This document shows positions 35,993-42,951 of a stretch of 64,000 nucleotides of DNA, one piece after another. Origin of the DNA: an uncultured Bacteroidota bacterium (GTDB lineage: Bacteria; Bacteroidota; Bacteroidia; UKL13-3); contig CAISCU010000031.1 of the NCBI GenBank assembly GCA_903883965.1, forward strand, positions 1 through 64,000, given 5' to 3'. Positions within the stretch are counted from its first letter, which is position 1. Each line of letters opens with the position of its first letter. The notes below the pieces were generated by a model, which searched no databases, was not told where the DNA came from, and worked only from the letters and a program-made list of their open reading frames with translations. The position numbers were made by a program, and so were the translations under genes.

Positions 35993-37328
35993 TGTTAGAA
36001 TTGTTGATGGTTACTTTTACTCTTTTGATCCTTCTTTTATCTACTGCTTCAATTTTAAATACAAATTCATTGAAACTGATTTCTTGTCCGTATTTGGGGA
36101 TGTCTCCATTAATTTCTAACAATAAACCTCCTAATGTATCAGCTTCTTTTCTAAACTCATCAAATACTTCTGAATCAATTTCTAAATGTCTGCACACATC
36201 ATTGATCAACATTTTGGCCTCAAATACAAATGTATGGTCATTGAGCTTTGAATAAATTTGCTCTTCATCATCAAATTCATCATTGATTTCACCAAATATT
36301 TCTTCTAAAATATCTTCCATGGTAATCAAACCTGATGTTCCACCGAATTCATCAACAACAATAGCCAAGTGCATTCTTTTGCTTTGAAATTCCTTTAATA
36401 AATCATCAATTTTTTTGGTTTCAGGAACAAAAAAAGCTGGTCTTAATAAGGTCTTCCAATTGTAGTCTTCTTGATACAACAAGGGCAGTAAATCTTTGGT
36501 AAATAAAATTCCTTCAATTTGGTCTAAGTTATTTTTAAATACTGGAATTCTAGAATAACCAGAGTCAATAACGGTTAGCATTAATTGTTTAAAATGTAAA
36601 TTTTCATCTACAGCTACCATATCCGGTCGCTGGCTCATGATTTGTTTTACCGTAGTATTTCCAAAGTTAACAATACCTTTTAAAATGCTCTTCTCCTGCT
36701 TAGGGGCATCTTTTTCTGTTGTAATGTCAATGGCATGTGTAAGTTCGTCTACCGATAAAATATGACCTCTTTTAGTAATGCGTTTATCAATAATTGCGGT
36801 TGTACTTTCCAATACAAAAACCAAAGGTTGAAAACATTTATAGACAGTATACATTGGAACTGCCACAAAATTTGCCACCTTCATATTGTGCTGAAATGCA
36901 TATATTTTAGGAATAACCTCACCCAATAATACCAACAAAAAAGTAACAAATACTACTTCTAATAAAAAACCCAATACCGGATTGGCTGTAAAATCGAATA
37001 AAATGGTAAAAATACTTGTAGTAACCATTACCACTGCAATATTTACGAACGTATTGGCAATTAAAATGGTACCCAAGAGTTTCTTTGGGTGTTTGTGAAA
37101 ATACTTGATTGATTTTGATTTGGCATTCTCATCGGAAACCAACTCTTCCAATTGAGAGGGAACTATAGAAAAAAATGCATTCTCAGAGCTAGAAAATATA
37201 GCAGATAAAGTAATTAATAGCAATAGCAGAATAAGATCTACTAATAAGGATGCAATGCTGAGTGAATCAAAATTTTGATTGAGAAACTGAAGTAACAAAG
37301 GGGTTAAATTGACCGGAGGTTCGTCCAT
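35976..37328 (-). CDS. gldE: Gliding motility protein GldE (CNNM/CBS family)
   Basis: 450-residue membrane protein. N-terminal CNNM/DUF21 transmembrane domain (about 25-200: LITLSAIFSSSENAFFS, FVNIAVVMVTTS), then a CBS pair (MSQRPDMVAVDENL, RMHLAIVVDEFGGTSGLITMEDILEEI) and a CorC/HlyC-type C-terminal domain. The order gldE-gldD after ssb and mutY is conserved in gliding Bacteroidota. In F. johnsoniae GldE supports GldD function and its overexpression can suppress some gldD defects. Metal-ion transport has been suggested for CNNM relatives but is not shown here. Confidence 0.88.
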   Translation of the reverse strand: MDEPPVNLTPLLLQFLNQNFDSLSIASLLVDLILLLLLITLSAIFSSSENAFFSIVPSQLEELVSDENAKSKSIKYFHKHPKKLLGTILIANTFVNIAVVMVTTSIFTILFDFTANPVLGFLLEVVFVTFLLVLLGEVIPKIYAFQHNMKVANFVAVPMYTVYKCFQPLVFVLESTTAIIDKRITKRGHILSVDELTHAIDITTEKDAPKQEKSILKGIVNFGNTTVKQIMSQRPDMVAVDENLHFKQLMLTVIDSGYSRIPVFKNNLDQIEGILFTKDLLPLLYQEDYNWKTLLRPAFFVPETKKIDDLLKEFQSKRMHLAIVVDEFGGTSGLITMEDILEEIFGEINDEFDDEEQIYSKLNDHTFVFEAKMLINDVCRHLEIDSEVFDEFRKEADTLGGLLLEINGDIPKYGQEISFNEFVFKIEAVDKRRIKRVKVTINNSNNETHS

Positions 37329-37380
37329 TTTAAAAGAATATTGGTGAAAAGATAAGCTAATTTATTTAAAATAGAAATTC

Positions 37381-37857
37381 TTAAAATGGCAAATCATCAA
37401 CAGGCGAATCGTTCTGAGAATTTGTTGAAGGTATTTGCACCGCATTGTTTTGATTGGATTGATTGTTTAGATTTTCTGGAGACCTGTTTTCTCCTCCTTC
37501 ATTGTTTGCCCTATTGGTTGACCCCAATAATGTTAAACTCAAAACCCTTATTTTTTTACCAACCCTATCAATCCCTTCTTTGTCTTTGTAGTTTTCGGTT
37601 CTGATTTTACCTTCTATGTATACCTGAGTCCCTTTTTTAAGGTAACCTTTTTGTTTCAGGTTGTCAATATTACGGGCCAATTGGTCCCACATTTCAATGT
37701 TATGCCATTCAGTTTCAGTTTTTCTTTCACCGTTTCTGTCAGTATACGTTTCATTGGTTGCCAATGTAAAACTTGCAACCACTTTGTTATTGTCTAAATA
37801 CCTTACACTCGGATCTTGCCCTAAATTGCCAATCAATAAAACTTTATTTAAACTCAT
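37381..37857 (-). CDS. ssb: Single-stranded DNA-binding protein
   Basis: 158 residues. OB-fold of about 110 residues (LNKVLLIGNLGQDPSVRYLD, then TEWHNIEMWDQLA and KGTQVYIEGKIRT), a low-complexity Asn-rich linker, and the acidic tail ending SPVDDLPF that binds repair and replication proteins. I chose the Met at 37857, where the OB-fold begins; the upstream in-frame codons overlap mutY. It lies 4 bp after mutY and 52 bp before gldE. Confidence 0.95.
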   Translation of the reverse strand: MSLNKVLLIGNLGQDPSVRYLDNNKVVASFTLATNETYTDRNGERKTETEWHNIEMWDQLARNIDNLKQKGYLKKGTQVYIEGKIRTENYKDKEGIDRVGKKIRVLSLTLLGSTNRANNEGGENRSPENLNNQSNQNNAVQIPSTNSQNDSPVDDLPF

Positions 37858-37861
37858 AATA

Positions 37862-38923
37862 TCAAAAATTGTGTTCTTGCAAATTAAGGGTCTCCTGAAA
37901 CTTTTCAAACAACCTTGATGCAGGAAATTTTTTTAAGGTATTTAATGGAACCCATTTTGATTCCTGAATACATGTAAGCAATTTTGATGGCACAATTTCA
38001 AAAAAGCTAGCATAAATTCTTTGATGAGTTAAAATATGCTTCATATCCAATTTCCTTTGAATAGAAAATGACATGCCGTCAAATTCAGGATACGACATTT
38101 TTATTTTATCTAATACAGCAATATCATCTAAAATAGTGGTATCTTCAATCATCGGTAAATCAAACAAACCTTCCCATATATCTCCTTTTTGCCTTTCTTT
38201 AATTTGAATTTGATCCTGAAATTGAATGAATAAGTAATGAAAATAACGGTTCCTGACCTTTAGTTTTTTTAATTTAACAGGATAATTTAAGAAATTGCCA
38301 CTGGCATACGATTTACAGATGATCCTTACTGGACATTCAGCACACAATGGGTTTTGAGGTTTACAAACCAATGCCCCTAGTTCCATGATAGCTTGGTTGT
38401 GTATTGCTGGCCTACTTTTATCTAAAAAATCAGAGGCAATCTGCATAAAAACCTGTTTCCCTTCTGTAGAATTGATAGGAACAGACACCTCAAATAACCT
38501 TGACAAAACTCTAAAAACATTGCCATCCACTACTGCTACAGGTTCATTGTAAGAAAAACTAGCAATGGCAGCAGCTGTATATGGCCCTATGCCCTTTAAT
38601 TTGAGCAATGTTGCCGAATGATCTGGAAATACCCCCTCAAAATTTGAAACAACTAATTTGGCTGTTTCATGCATGTTTCTAGCCCTGCTATAATAGCCTA
38701 AACCCTGCCAAAGTTTCAATACTTGCTCTTGACTGGCTGCTGCCAAATCAAAAACCGTAGGAAAATATGTGGTAAATTTCAGGTAATAATTTAAACCTTG
38801 GTCTACTCGGGTTTGTTGTAAAATAACTTCTGATAGCCATATAAAATAAGGGTCTTGGGTATGACGCCAAGGCAAATCTCTTTTATTTTGATGGTACCAA
38901 TTGTGTAATGAATTCAGTGACAT
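37862..38923 (-). CDS. mutY: A/G-specific adenine DNA glycosylase MutY
   Basis: 353 residues. Removes adenine opposite 8-oxoguanine. N-terminal HhH-GPD domain: WYHQNKRDLPWRHTQDPY, ILQQTRVDQGLNYY with the catalytic-region Glu, LKLKGIGPYTAAAIASF with the helix-hairpin-helix, and catalytic Asp in VAVVDGNVFRVL. A [4Fe-4S] loop has four Cys in CKPQNPLCAECPVRIICKSY (x6, x2, x5 spacing). The C-terminal NUDIX-like domain recognises 8-oxoG. I chose the Met at 38923 (MSLNSLHNWY), since the codons before it are not part of the family. First gene of the ssb-gldE-gldD block. Confidence 0.95.
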   Translation of the reverse strand: MSLNSLHNWYHQNKRDLPWRHTQDPYFIWLSEVILQQTRVDQGLNYYLKFTTYFPTVFDLAAASQEQVLKLWQGLGYYSRARNMHETAKLVVSNFEGVFPDHSATLLKLKGIGPYTAAAIASFSYNEPVAVVDGNVFRVLSRLFEVSVPINSTEGKQVFMQIASDFLDKSRPAIHNQAIMELGALVCKPQNPLCAECPVRIICKSYASGNFLNYPVKLKKLKVRNRYFHYLFIQFQDQIQIKERQKGDIWEGLFDLPMIEDTTILDDIAVLDKIKMSYPEFDGMSFSIQRKLDMKHILTHQRIYASFFEIVPSKLLTCIQESKWVPLNTLKKFPASRLFEKFQETLNLQEHNF

Positions 38924-38988
38924 TGAGGGGTAAATTTGATTAAAATGAATAAAATTCAAAAAAAATCAGATTTTTATTATCTAATTCA

Positions 38989-38996
38989 TACATTTG
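38989..38996 (+). promoter_or_regulatory. Candidate -7 box of the HU operon
   Basis: TACATTTG fits the Bacteroidota -7 element and lies 54 bp ahead of the HU ATG. A TTTTT run about 20 bp upstream could serve as a weak -33 element. The 127-bp divergent gap to mutY also has to hold the mutY promoter. Confidence 0.5.
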
Positions 38997-39050
38997 CAAC
39001 CCCTTACATTTTTATAAAATTATACTTAAACAACTAAATATCAATTAACA

Positions 39051-39392
39051 ATGACTAAAGCAGAAATTATCCAGGAAATTTCAGTAAAAACAGGAGTTGA
39101 AAAAAATCAAGTACAAGAAGTAGTTGAATCTTTTTTCAGAGTAGTAAGAAACAACATGACTGAGGGAAGAAATGTTTATTTCCGCGGATTTGGTTCATTC
39201 ATTATTAAAAGACGTGCAAAAAAGATTGCCAGAAACATCTCACAAAACACTGCCATGGTTATTGACGAGCATTTTATTCCTTCTTTCAAACCAGCTAAAA
39301 CTTTTGTAGAAAAAATTAAAAAAAGTGAAGCAGTGAAGTTGAATGCTAGCAAAAGAGAAGCAGAAGCTAAACAAGCACTTAAAGACGCTTAA
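39051..39392 (+). CDS. HU/IHF-family DNA-binding protein
   Basis: 113-residue nucleoid protein. Standard HU core (about 1-90): MTKAEIIQEISVKTGVEKNQVQ helices, then VYFRGFGSFIIKRRAKKIARN with the DNA-bending beta-arm. The usual arm Pro is replaced by the Asn-Ile region, and the protein has a lysine-rich tail of about 25 residues (SEAVKLNASKREAEAKQALKD) beyond the usual length. It opens an operon whose next gene starts in the overlap TAATG at 39392. Confidence 0.92.
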   Translation: MTKAEIIQEISVKTGVEKNQVQEVVESFFRVVRNNMTEGRNVYFRGFGSFIIKRRAKKIARNISQNTAMVIDEHFIPSFKPAKTFVEKIKKSEAVKLNASKREAEAKQALKDA

Positions 39393-40231
39393 TGCATTTT
39401 AACCGAGCACAAATAATCATTATACTGGTATTGCTAAGCATGCTAGGGATTTTGTTTTACCTCAATTACAAAACTCCTGAAGCTGAATTGCAACCTGTAA
39501 GTGAGAGCAATCTTCCGGCAAAAGAGCCTTTTGATTTCAATCTGTACCTCAGTAACTTGAACGATTCTATTTCAGTTCAAGCCAAACAACTCATTGAAAT
39601 TCAAACTGAAGCAATTAATGATGAAAAAAATATCCTTTTTGCTACGGCTCAATTGGCTCATACCTGGGATTCACTTGGATTTAAATTGGTAACAGCAAAT
39701 TATTTAGAGAAAATTGCACAAAAAGTAAATGACGAAAATTCATGGAATACTTCTGGTAACAAGTATTACGAGTTTTCAGCATTAACAGAAGATACGGCCA
39801 TGCAATTGTATGCAACTCAAAAAGCAATTTCTTCTTTTGAAAAAACTGTTTCAATCAACGAAAACAACCTAGATGCCAAAAACAGCCTTGCTATTTGTTA
39901 TGTTCAAAATGATTTGGATGTAATGAAAGGCGTTCAATTACTCAAAGACATTGTAAAAAGAGATTCTAATAATGTCCAGGCTAATTATACTTTGGGCATG
40001 TTGTCTATGAGAAGTGGGCAAATGGACAAGGCTTTGATTAGATTTGAAACACTTACCAGAATTGAGCCAATGAATCCAGATTTTTATTATTTCCTCGGAC
40101 AATGTTATCTTTCGCTCGAAAACAAAAATAAAGCGATACTTGCATTTGAAAATTTTAAAAAATTAGTCCAGGATCCTGAGGCTAAGAAAAACATAGATAA
40201 AACAATTACTAACCTTAAAAATTCTAAATAA
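39392..40231 (+). CDS. Membrane-anchored TPR protein
   Basis: 279 residues. A single N-terminal helix (about 7-24: IIIILVLLSMLGILFYL) anchors it in the inner membrane, with the bulk in the periplasm. The rest is a set of three or four TPR units (NNLDAKNSLAICYVQNDLD, NVQANYTLGMLSMRSGQMDK, PDFYYFLGQCYLSLENKNK). The start overlaps the HU stop in TAATG, so translation is coupled. It is followed 2 bp later by the mS38-like gene. No partner can be named. Confidence 0.83.
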   Translation: MHFNRAQIIIILVLLSMLGILFYLNYKTPEAELQPVSESNLPAKEPFDFNLYLSNLNDSISVQAKQLIEIQTEAINDEKNILFATAQLAHTWDSLGFKLVTANYLEKIAQKVNDENSWNTSGNKYYEFSALTEDTAMQLYATQKAISSFEKTVSINENNLDAKNSLAICYVQNDLDVMKGVQLLKDIVKRDSNNVQANYTLGMLSMRSGQMDKALIRFETLTRIEPMNPDFYYFLGQCYLSLENKNKAILAFENFKKLVQDPEAKKNIDKTITNLKNSK

Positions 40232-40233
40232 TT

Positions 40234-40323
40234 ATGCCAAGCGGAAAGAAAAGGAAGCGTCATAAAATCGCAACCCACAAAAGAAAAAAACGCCTAAGAA
40301 AAAACAGGCACAAGAAGAAGTAA
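40234..40323 (+). CDS. AURKAIP1/COX24 (mS38)-like 29-residue basic protein
   Basis: An intact 29-codon gene, beginning MPSGKKRKRHKIA and ending RLRKNRHKKK, of which 17 residues are Lys or Arg. The sequence matches the short Bacteroidota proteins annotated as AURKAIP1/COX24-domain proteins, related to mitochondrial ribosomal protein mS38. It is therefore likely a small ribosomal or rRNA-binding protein. The gene starts 2 bp after the TPR gene, and the next gene (RNase G) begins 121 bp later. No stop or frameshift interrupts it. Too short for many gene finders. Confidence 0.75.
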   Translation: MPSGKKRKRHKIATHKRKKRLRKNRHKKK

Positions 40324-40330
40324 TTCATTT

Positions 40331-40361
40331 GCTGTACCAATTGTTATGCAGTTGGTACAGC
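40331..40361 (+). promoter_or_regulatory. Perfect 10-bp hairpin in the RNase G leader
   Basis: GCTGTACCAA (40331-40340) and TTGGTACAGC (40352-40361) pair fully over 10 bp with an 11-nt loop, and lie in the 121-bp gap before rng. No T-tract follows, so it is not an ordinary terminator. It may be an RNase processing site or an autoregulatory leader structure. A second small GC-rich hairpin (about 40416-40430) lies just before the start. Confidence 0.6.
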
Positions 40362-40444
40362 CAATACTTCAACCTCTCTTCAGTTATTTTACCTATCTCC
40401 CTCCCACAGTATTCACGCTGCACGCAGCACAATTTTATTAAGAT

Positions 40445-41998
40445 TTGAATTACGAATTAATCATCAATTCAAGCCCTTCGGGAGGAATAGATATTGCCCT
40501 ATTAAAAAACAAGAAGTTAATTGAGCTTCACCACGAAACTGAAAACACACAATACCAAGTAGGCGATGTGTTTTTTGGAACGGTTGGTAAAATCATGCCT
40601 GGTTTAAATGCAGCATTCATTGATGTAGGACACGAAAAAGATGCCTTTTTGCATTATCTAGATTTAGGACCTCAGGTACAATCATTGGTTAAATTTGTGA
40701 AAATGCTCAGAAATGACAAACCCACAAATTACTTAATTACTAAAGAACACCTAGAAAGTGATATCCAAAAATCAGGCAAAATAACCCAATTATTAAAGCG
40801 TAACCAACAGGTTTTGGTTCAAGTCAGTAAAGAACCAATTTCTAATAAGGGTCCAAGATTGAGTGCCGAAATATCCTTGGCAGGGCGTTTTTTGGTTTTG
40901 ATACCATTTGACAAAAGCATTAGTATTTCTAAAAAAATTGCTAAAAACGAAGAAAGAAAACGTTTAAAAGATGCAGTAGCCGGAATCAAACCGGAAAATT
41001 TTGGAATCATTATCCGTACAAACTCTGAAGGCATTAGTAACGAAGATTTGCAAAATGATTTAAAGGATTTACTTTCTAAATGGAATGGACTTTGTTCTCA
41101 ATTAGTTGAAGCAAACCCACCTCAAAAGGTATTGGGGGAAAATGACCGCACATTAACCATTGTAAGAGATTTAGTGAATGATGAATACATAGGCATTCAT
41201 TTGAACGATAAATTCTTGCATGCTAAAATTAAAAACTACCTGAACGATAAATCGCCAGAATTGGCTTCAATTGTCAAATTGTACACTGGTAAAACACCTA
41301 TGTATGAACATTTTGGCATTGATAAACAAATTAAGACAAGTTTTGGGAAAGAGGTAAATTTCATGGGAGGCTCCTATTTAATTATAGAACATACCGAAGC
41401 CTTGCATGTCATCGATGTCAATTCAGGAAATATTGCCAATAAGGGCGAAAACCAAGAAGAAAATGCGCTTAAAGTAAATATGGAAGCTGTTGAAGAAATT
41501 GCCAGACAGCTCCGTTTAAGAGACATGGGCGGCATTATTGTAATTGATTTAATAGACCTTAAAAATGCTTCTAATAGAAAAGAAGTATATGAAAAATTAA
41601 AATTGGCCATGAAATCGGACCGTGCAAAACACAAAATTTTGCCAATGAGTCCGTTTGGATTAATTCAAATAACCAGACAGCGTGTTAGACCTGAAATGGC
41701 TGTAGAAGTAATGGAAAAATGTCCTTCTTGTGCTGGAACAGGTGAAATTCAATCGAGTGTAAACATAGCCGATGAAATAGAAAATAAGCTCTCTTATTTG
41801 GTAAACAATCTTCACCTCAAAGGTATTACACTTGAAGTTCATCCATTTATTGCCGCATTTTTAACTAAAGGAATGTATTCTCCTCGCATGAAATGGTTGT
41901 TCAAATACAAACAGTGGATTAAAATCAATGCGAGCGCCTCCATGCATTTGGTACAATCTAGGTTTTTAAACCAAGACCAAGAAGAAATTCAATTGTAA
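40445..41998 (+). CDS. rng: Ribonuclease G / E family endoribonuclease
   Basis: 517-residue single-strand endoribonuclease for rRNA and mRNA maturation. The S1 domain (about 35-110: VGDVFFGTVGKIMPGLNAAFID), the RNase-H-like region with GGSYLIIEHTEALHVIDVNSG, the catalytic DNase-I-like part with GGIIVIDLIDLKN, and the zinc-link CPSCAGTG (Cys pair for dimer/tetramer assembly) are all present. The start is TTG at 40445 (MNYELIINSS), consistent with the usual family N-terminus. The gene forms the end of the HU-TPR-mS38 unit. Its stop abuts that of the next gene, with no base between. Confidence 0.95.
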   Translation: MNYELIINSSPSGGIDIALLKNKKLIELHHETENTQYQVGDVFFGTVGKIMPGLNAAFIDVGHEKDAFLHYLDLGPQVQSLVKFVKMLRNDKPTNYLITKEHLESDIQKSGKITQLLKRNQQVLVQVSKEPISNKGPRLSAEISLAGRFLVLIPFDKSISISKKIAKNEERKRLKDAVAGIKPENFGIIIRTNSEGISNEDLQNDLKDLLSKWNGLCSQLVEANPPQKVLGENDRTLTIVRDLVNDEYIGIHLNDKFLHAKIKNYLNDKSPELASIVKLYTGKTPMYEHFGIDKQIKTSFGKEVNFMGGSYLIIEHTEALHVIDVNSGNIANKGENQEENALKVNMEAVEEIARQLRLRDMGGIIVIDLIDLKNASNRKEVYEKLKLAMKSDRAKHKILPMSPFGLIQITRQRVRPEMAVEVMEKCPSCAGTGEIQSSVNIADEIENKLSYLVNNLHLKGITLEVHPFIAAFLTKGMYSPRMKWLFKYKQWIKINASASMHLVQSRFLNQDQEEIQL

Positions 41999-42949
41999 TT
42001 AGTCGTCACCAAACTCCGCCGACATATCTGTAAAGCTATTGATTGGAGGTTCGCCCAATAAAAACAATAGCTCTTGTATCTCCTTTTTGGAATCCTGTCT
42101 ATTTAATTTTTGGTATGAAGCACTCAAATTACGCAATACCCGCTTGAGTATTTCTAAGTTAGAACAGGGTTTAAAAAATGCTGGATCGGGTTCTATGCTA
42201 ATTTGCTTGAGAAACTGGTCTAAATTGGCTTTTGAAAAGATGGCTCCTAAATTAAACGCATTGATATAAAACAACACATTGCCATTTTTGTATGACTCGT
42301 TTACGCCTGGATGGTTATACAATGCATCTAAATTGCCTGCAACTACACTGTCCATGTATGCCAATACAAAATGTTGAGGCAGATTTACCCCAAAAACGGG
42401 CAAATTTAATTTTTGTGCAATTACCATATAAATAACTGCCAATAGAATGGGACTTCCCTGCTTGCTTTCTAATACCTGGTTAATAAAAGAGTTTTTAGGG
42501 TCATGGTAGGCCGAAGTATTTCCTTTGAAACCATGAATCTGATAAAATACATAATTGAGTATTTTTACTTTTTCGTAGGGACTCAAGTCATAATGCATTT
42601 CTAACCAGACATCCATTTTTAATTTTTCAATGGCCTGTTTGATTTCATCAATATTTAATGAAGGGAATTTGTATTTTGAAATTAAAAAACAGCCCTCTAA
42701 TAAATCTTGTTTTTCGCTATCAACCCATTCTTTCAGAGCTATTTTAAGCGATTGAAAATGAATTTGATGAATGATGTTTTCAACTTTCTGCTGGTGTTGC
42801 ATGTCGTTGATCAAGGTCCATTCATTTTCTAGAACCGGAATCATTTCTAAACCGATTGAAAGTATTTTCTGTTCAATTAAACTTGCAACCTCAGGATCGT
42901 CATCATCTAACAATACAACCAATGACCTTAATTCAGAATCCGAAAGCAT
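41999..42949 (-). CDS. SirB1-type transglutaminase-like protein
   Basis: 316 residues. The N-terminal ~100 residues are helical (HEAT-like: LLDDDDPEVASLIEQKIL). The central SirB1 / transglutaminase-like domain has DPKNSFINQVLESKQGSPI and VIYMVIAQKLNLPVFGVNLP followed by HFVLAYMD, a pattern conserved in the family with no known enzyme activity. The C-terminal part is a short helical repeat. It begins 2 bp after the topA stop on the same strand. Confidence 0.8.
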   Translation of the reverse strand: MLSDSELRSLVVLLDDDDPEVASLIEQKILSIGLEMIPVLENEWTLINDMQHQQKVENIIHQIHFQSLKIALKEWVDSEKQDLLEGCFLISKYKFPSLNIDEIKQAIEKLKMDVWLEMHYDLSPYEKVKILNYVFYQIHGFKGNTSAYHDPKNSFINQVLESKQGSPILLAVIYMVIAQKLNLPVFGVNLPQHFVLAYMDSVVAGNLDALYNHPGVNESYKNGNVLFYINAFNLGAIFSKANLDQFLKQISIEPDPAFFKPCSNLEILKRVLRNLSASYQKLNRQDSKKEIQELLFLLGEPPINSFTDMSAEFGDD

Positions 42950-42951
42950 GT

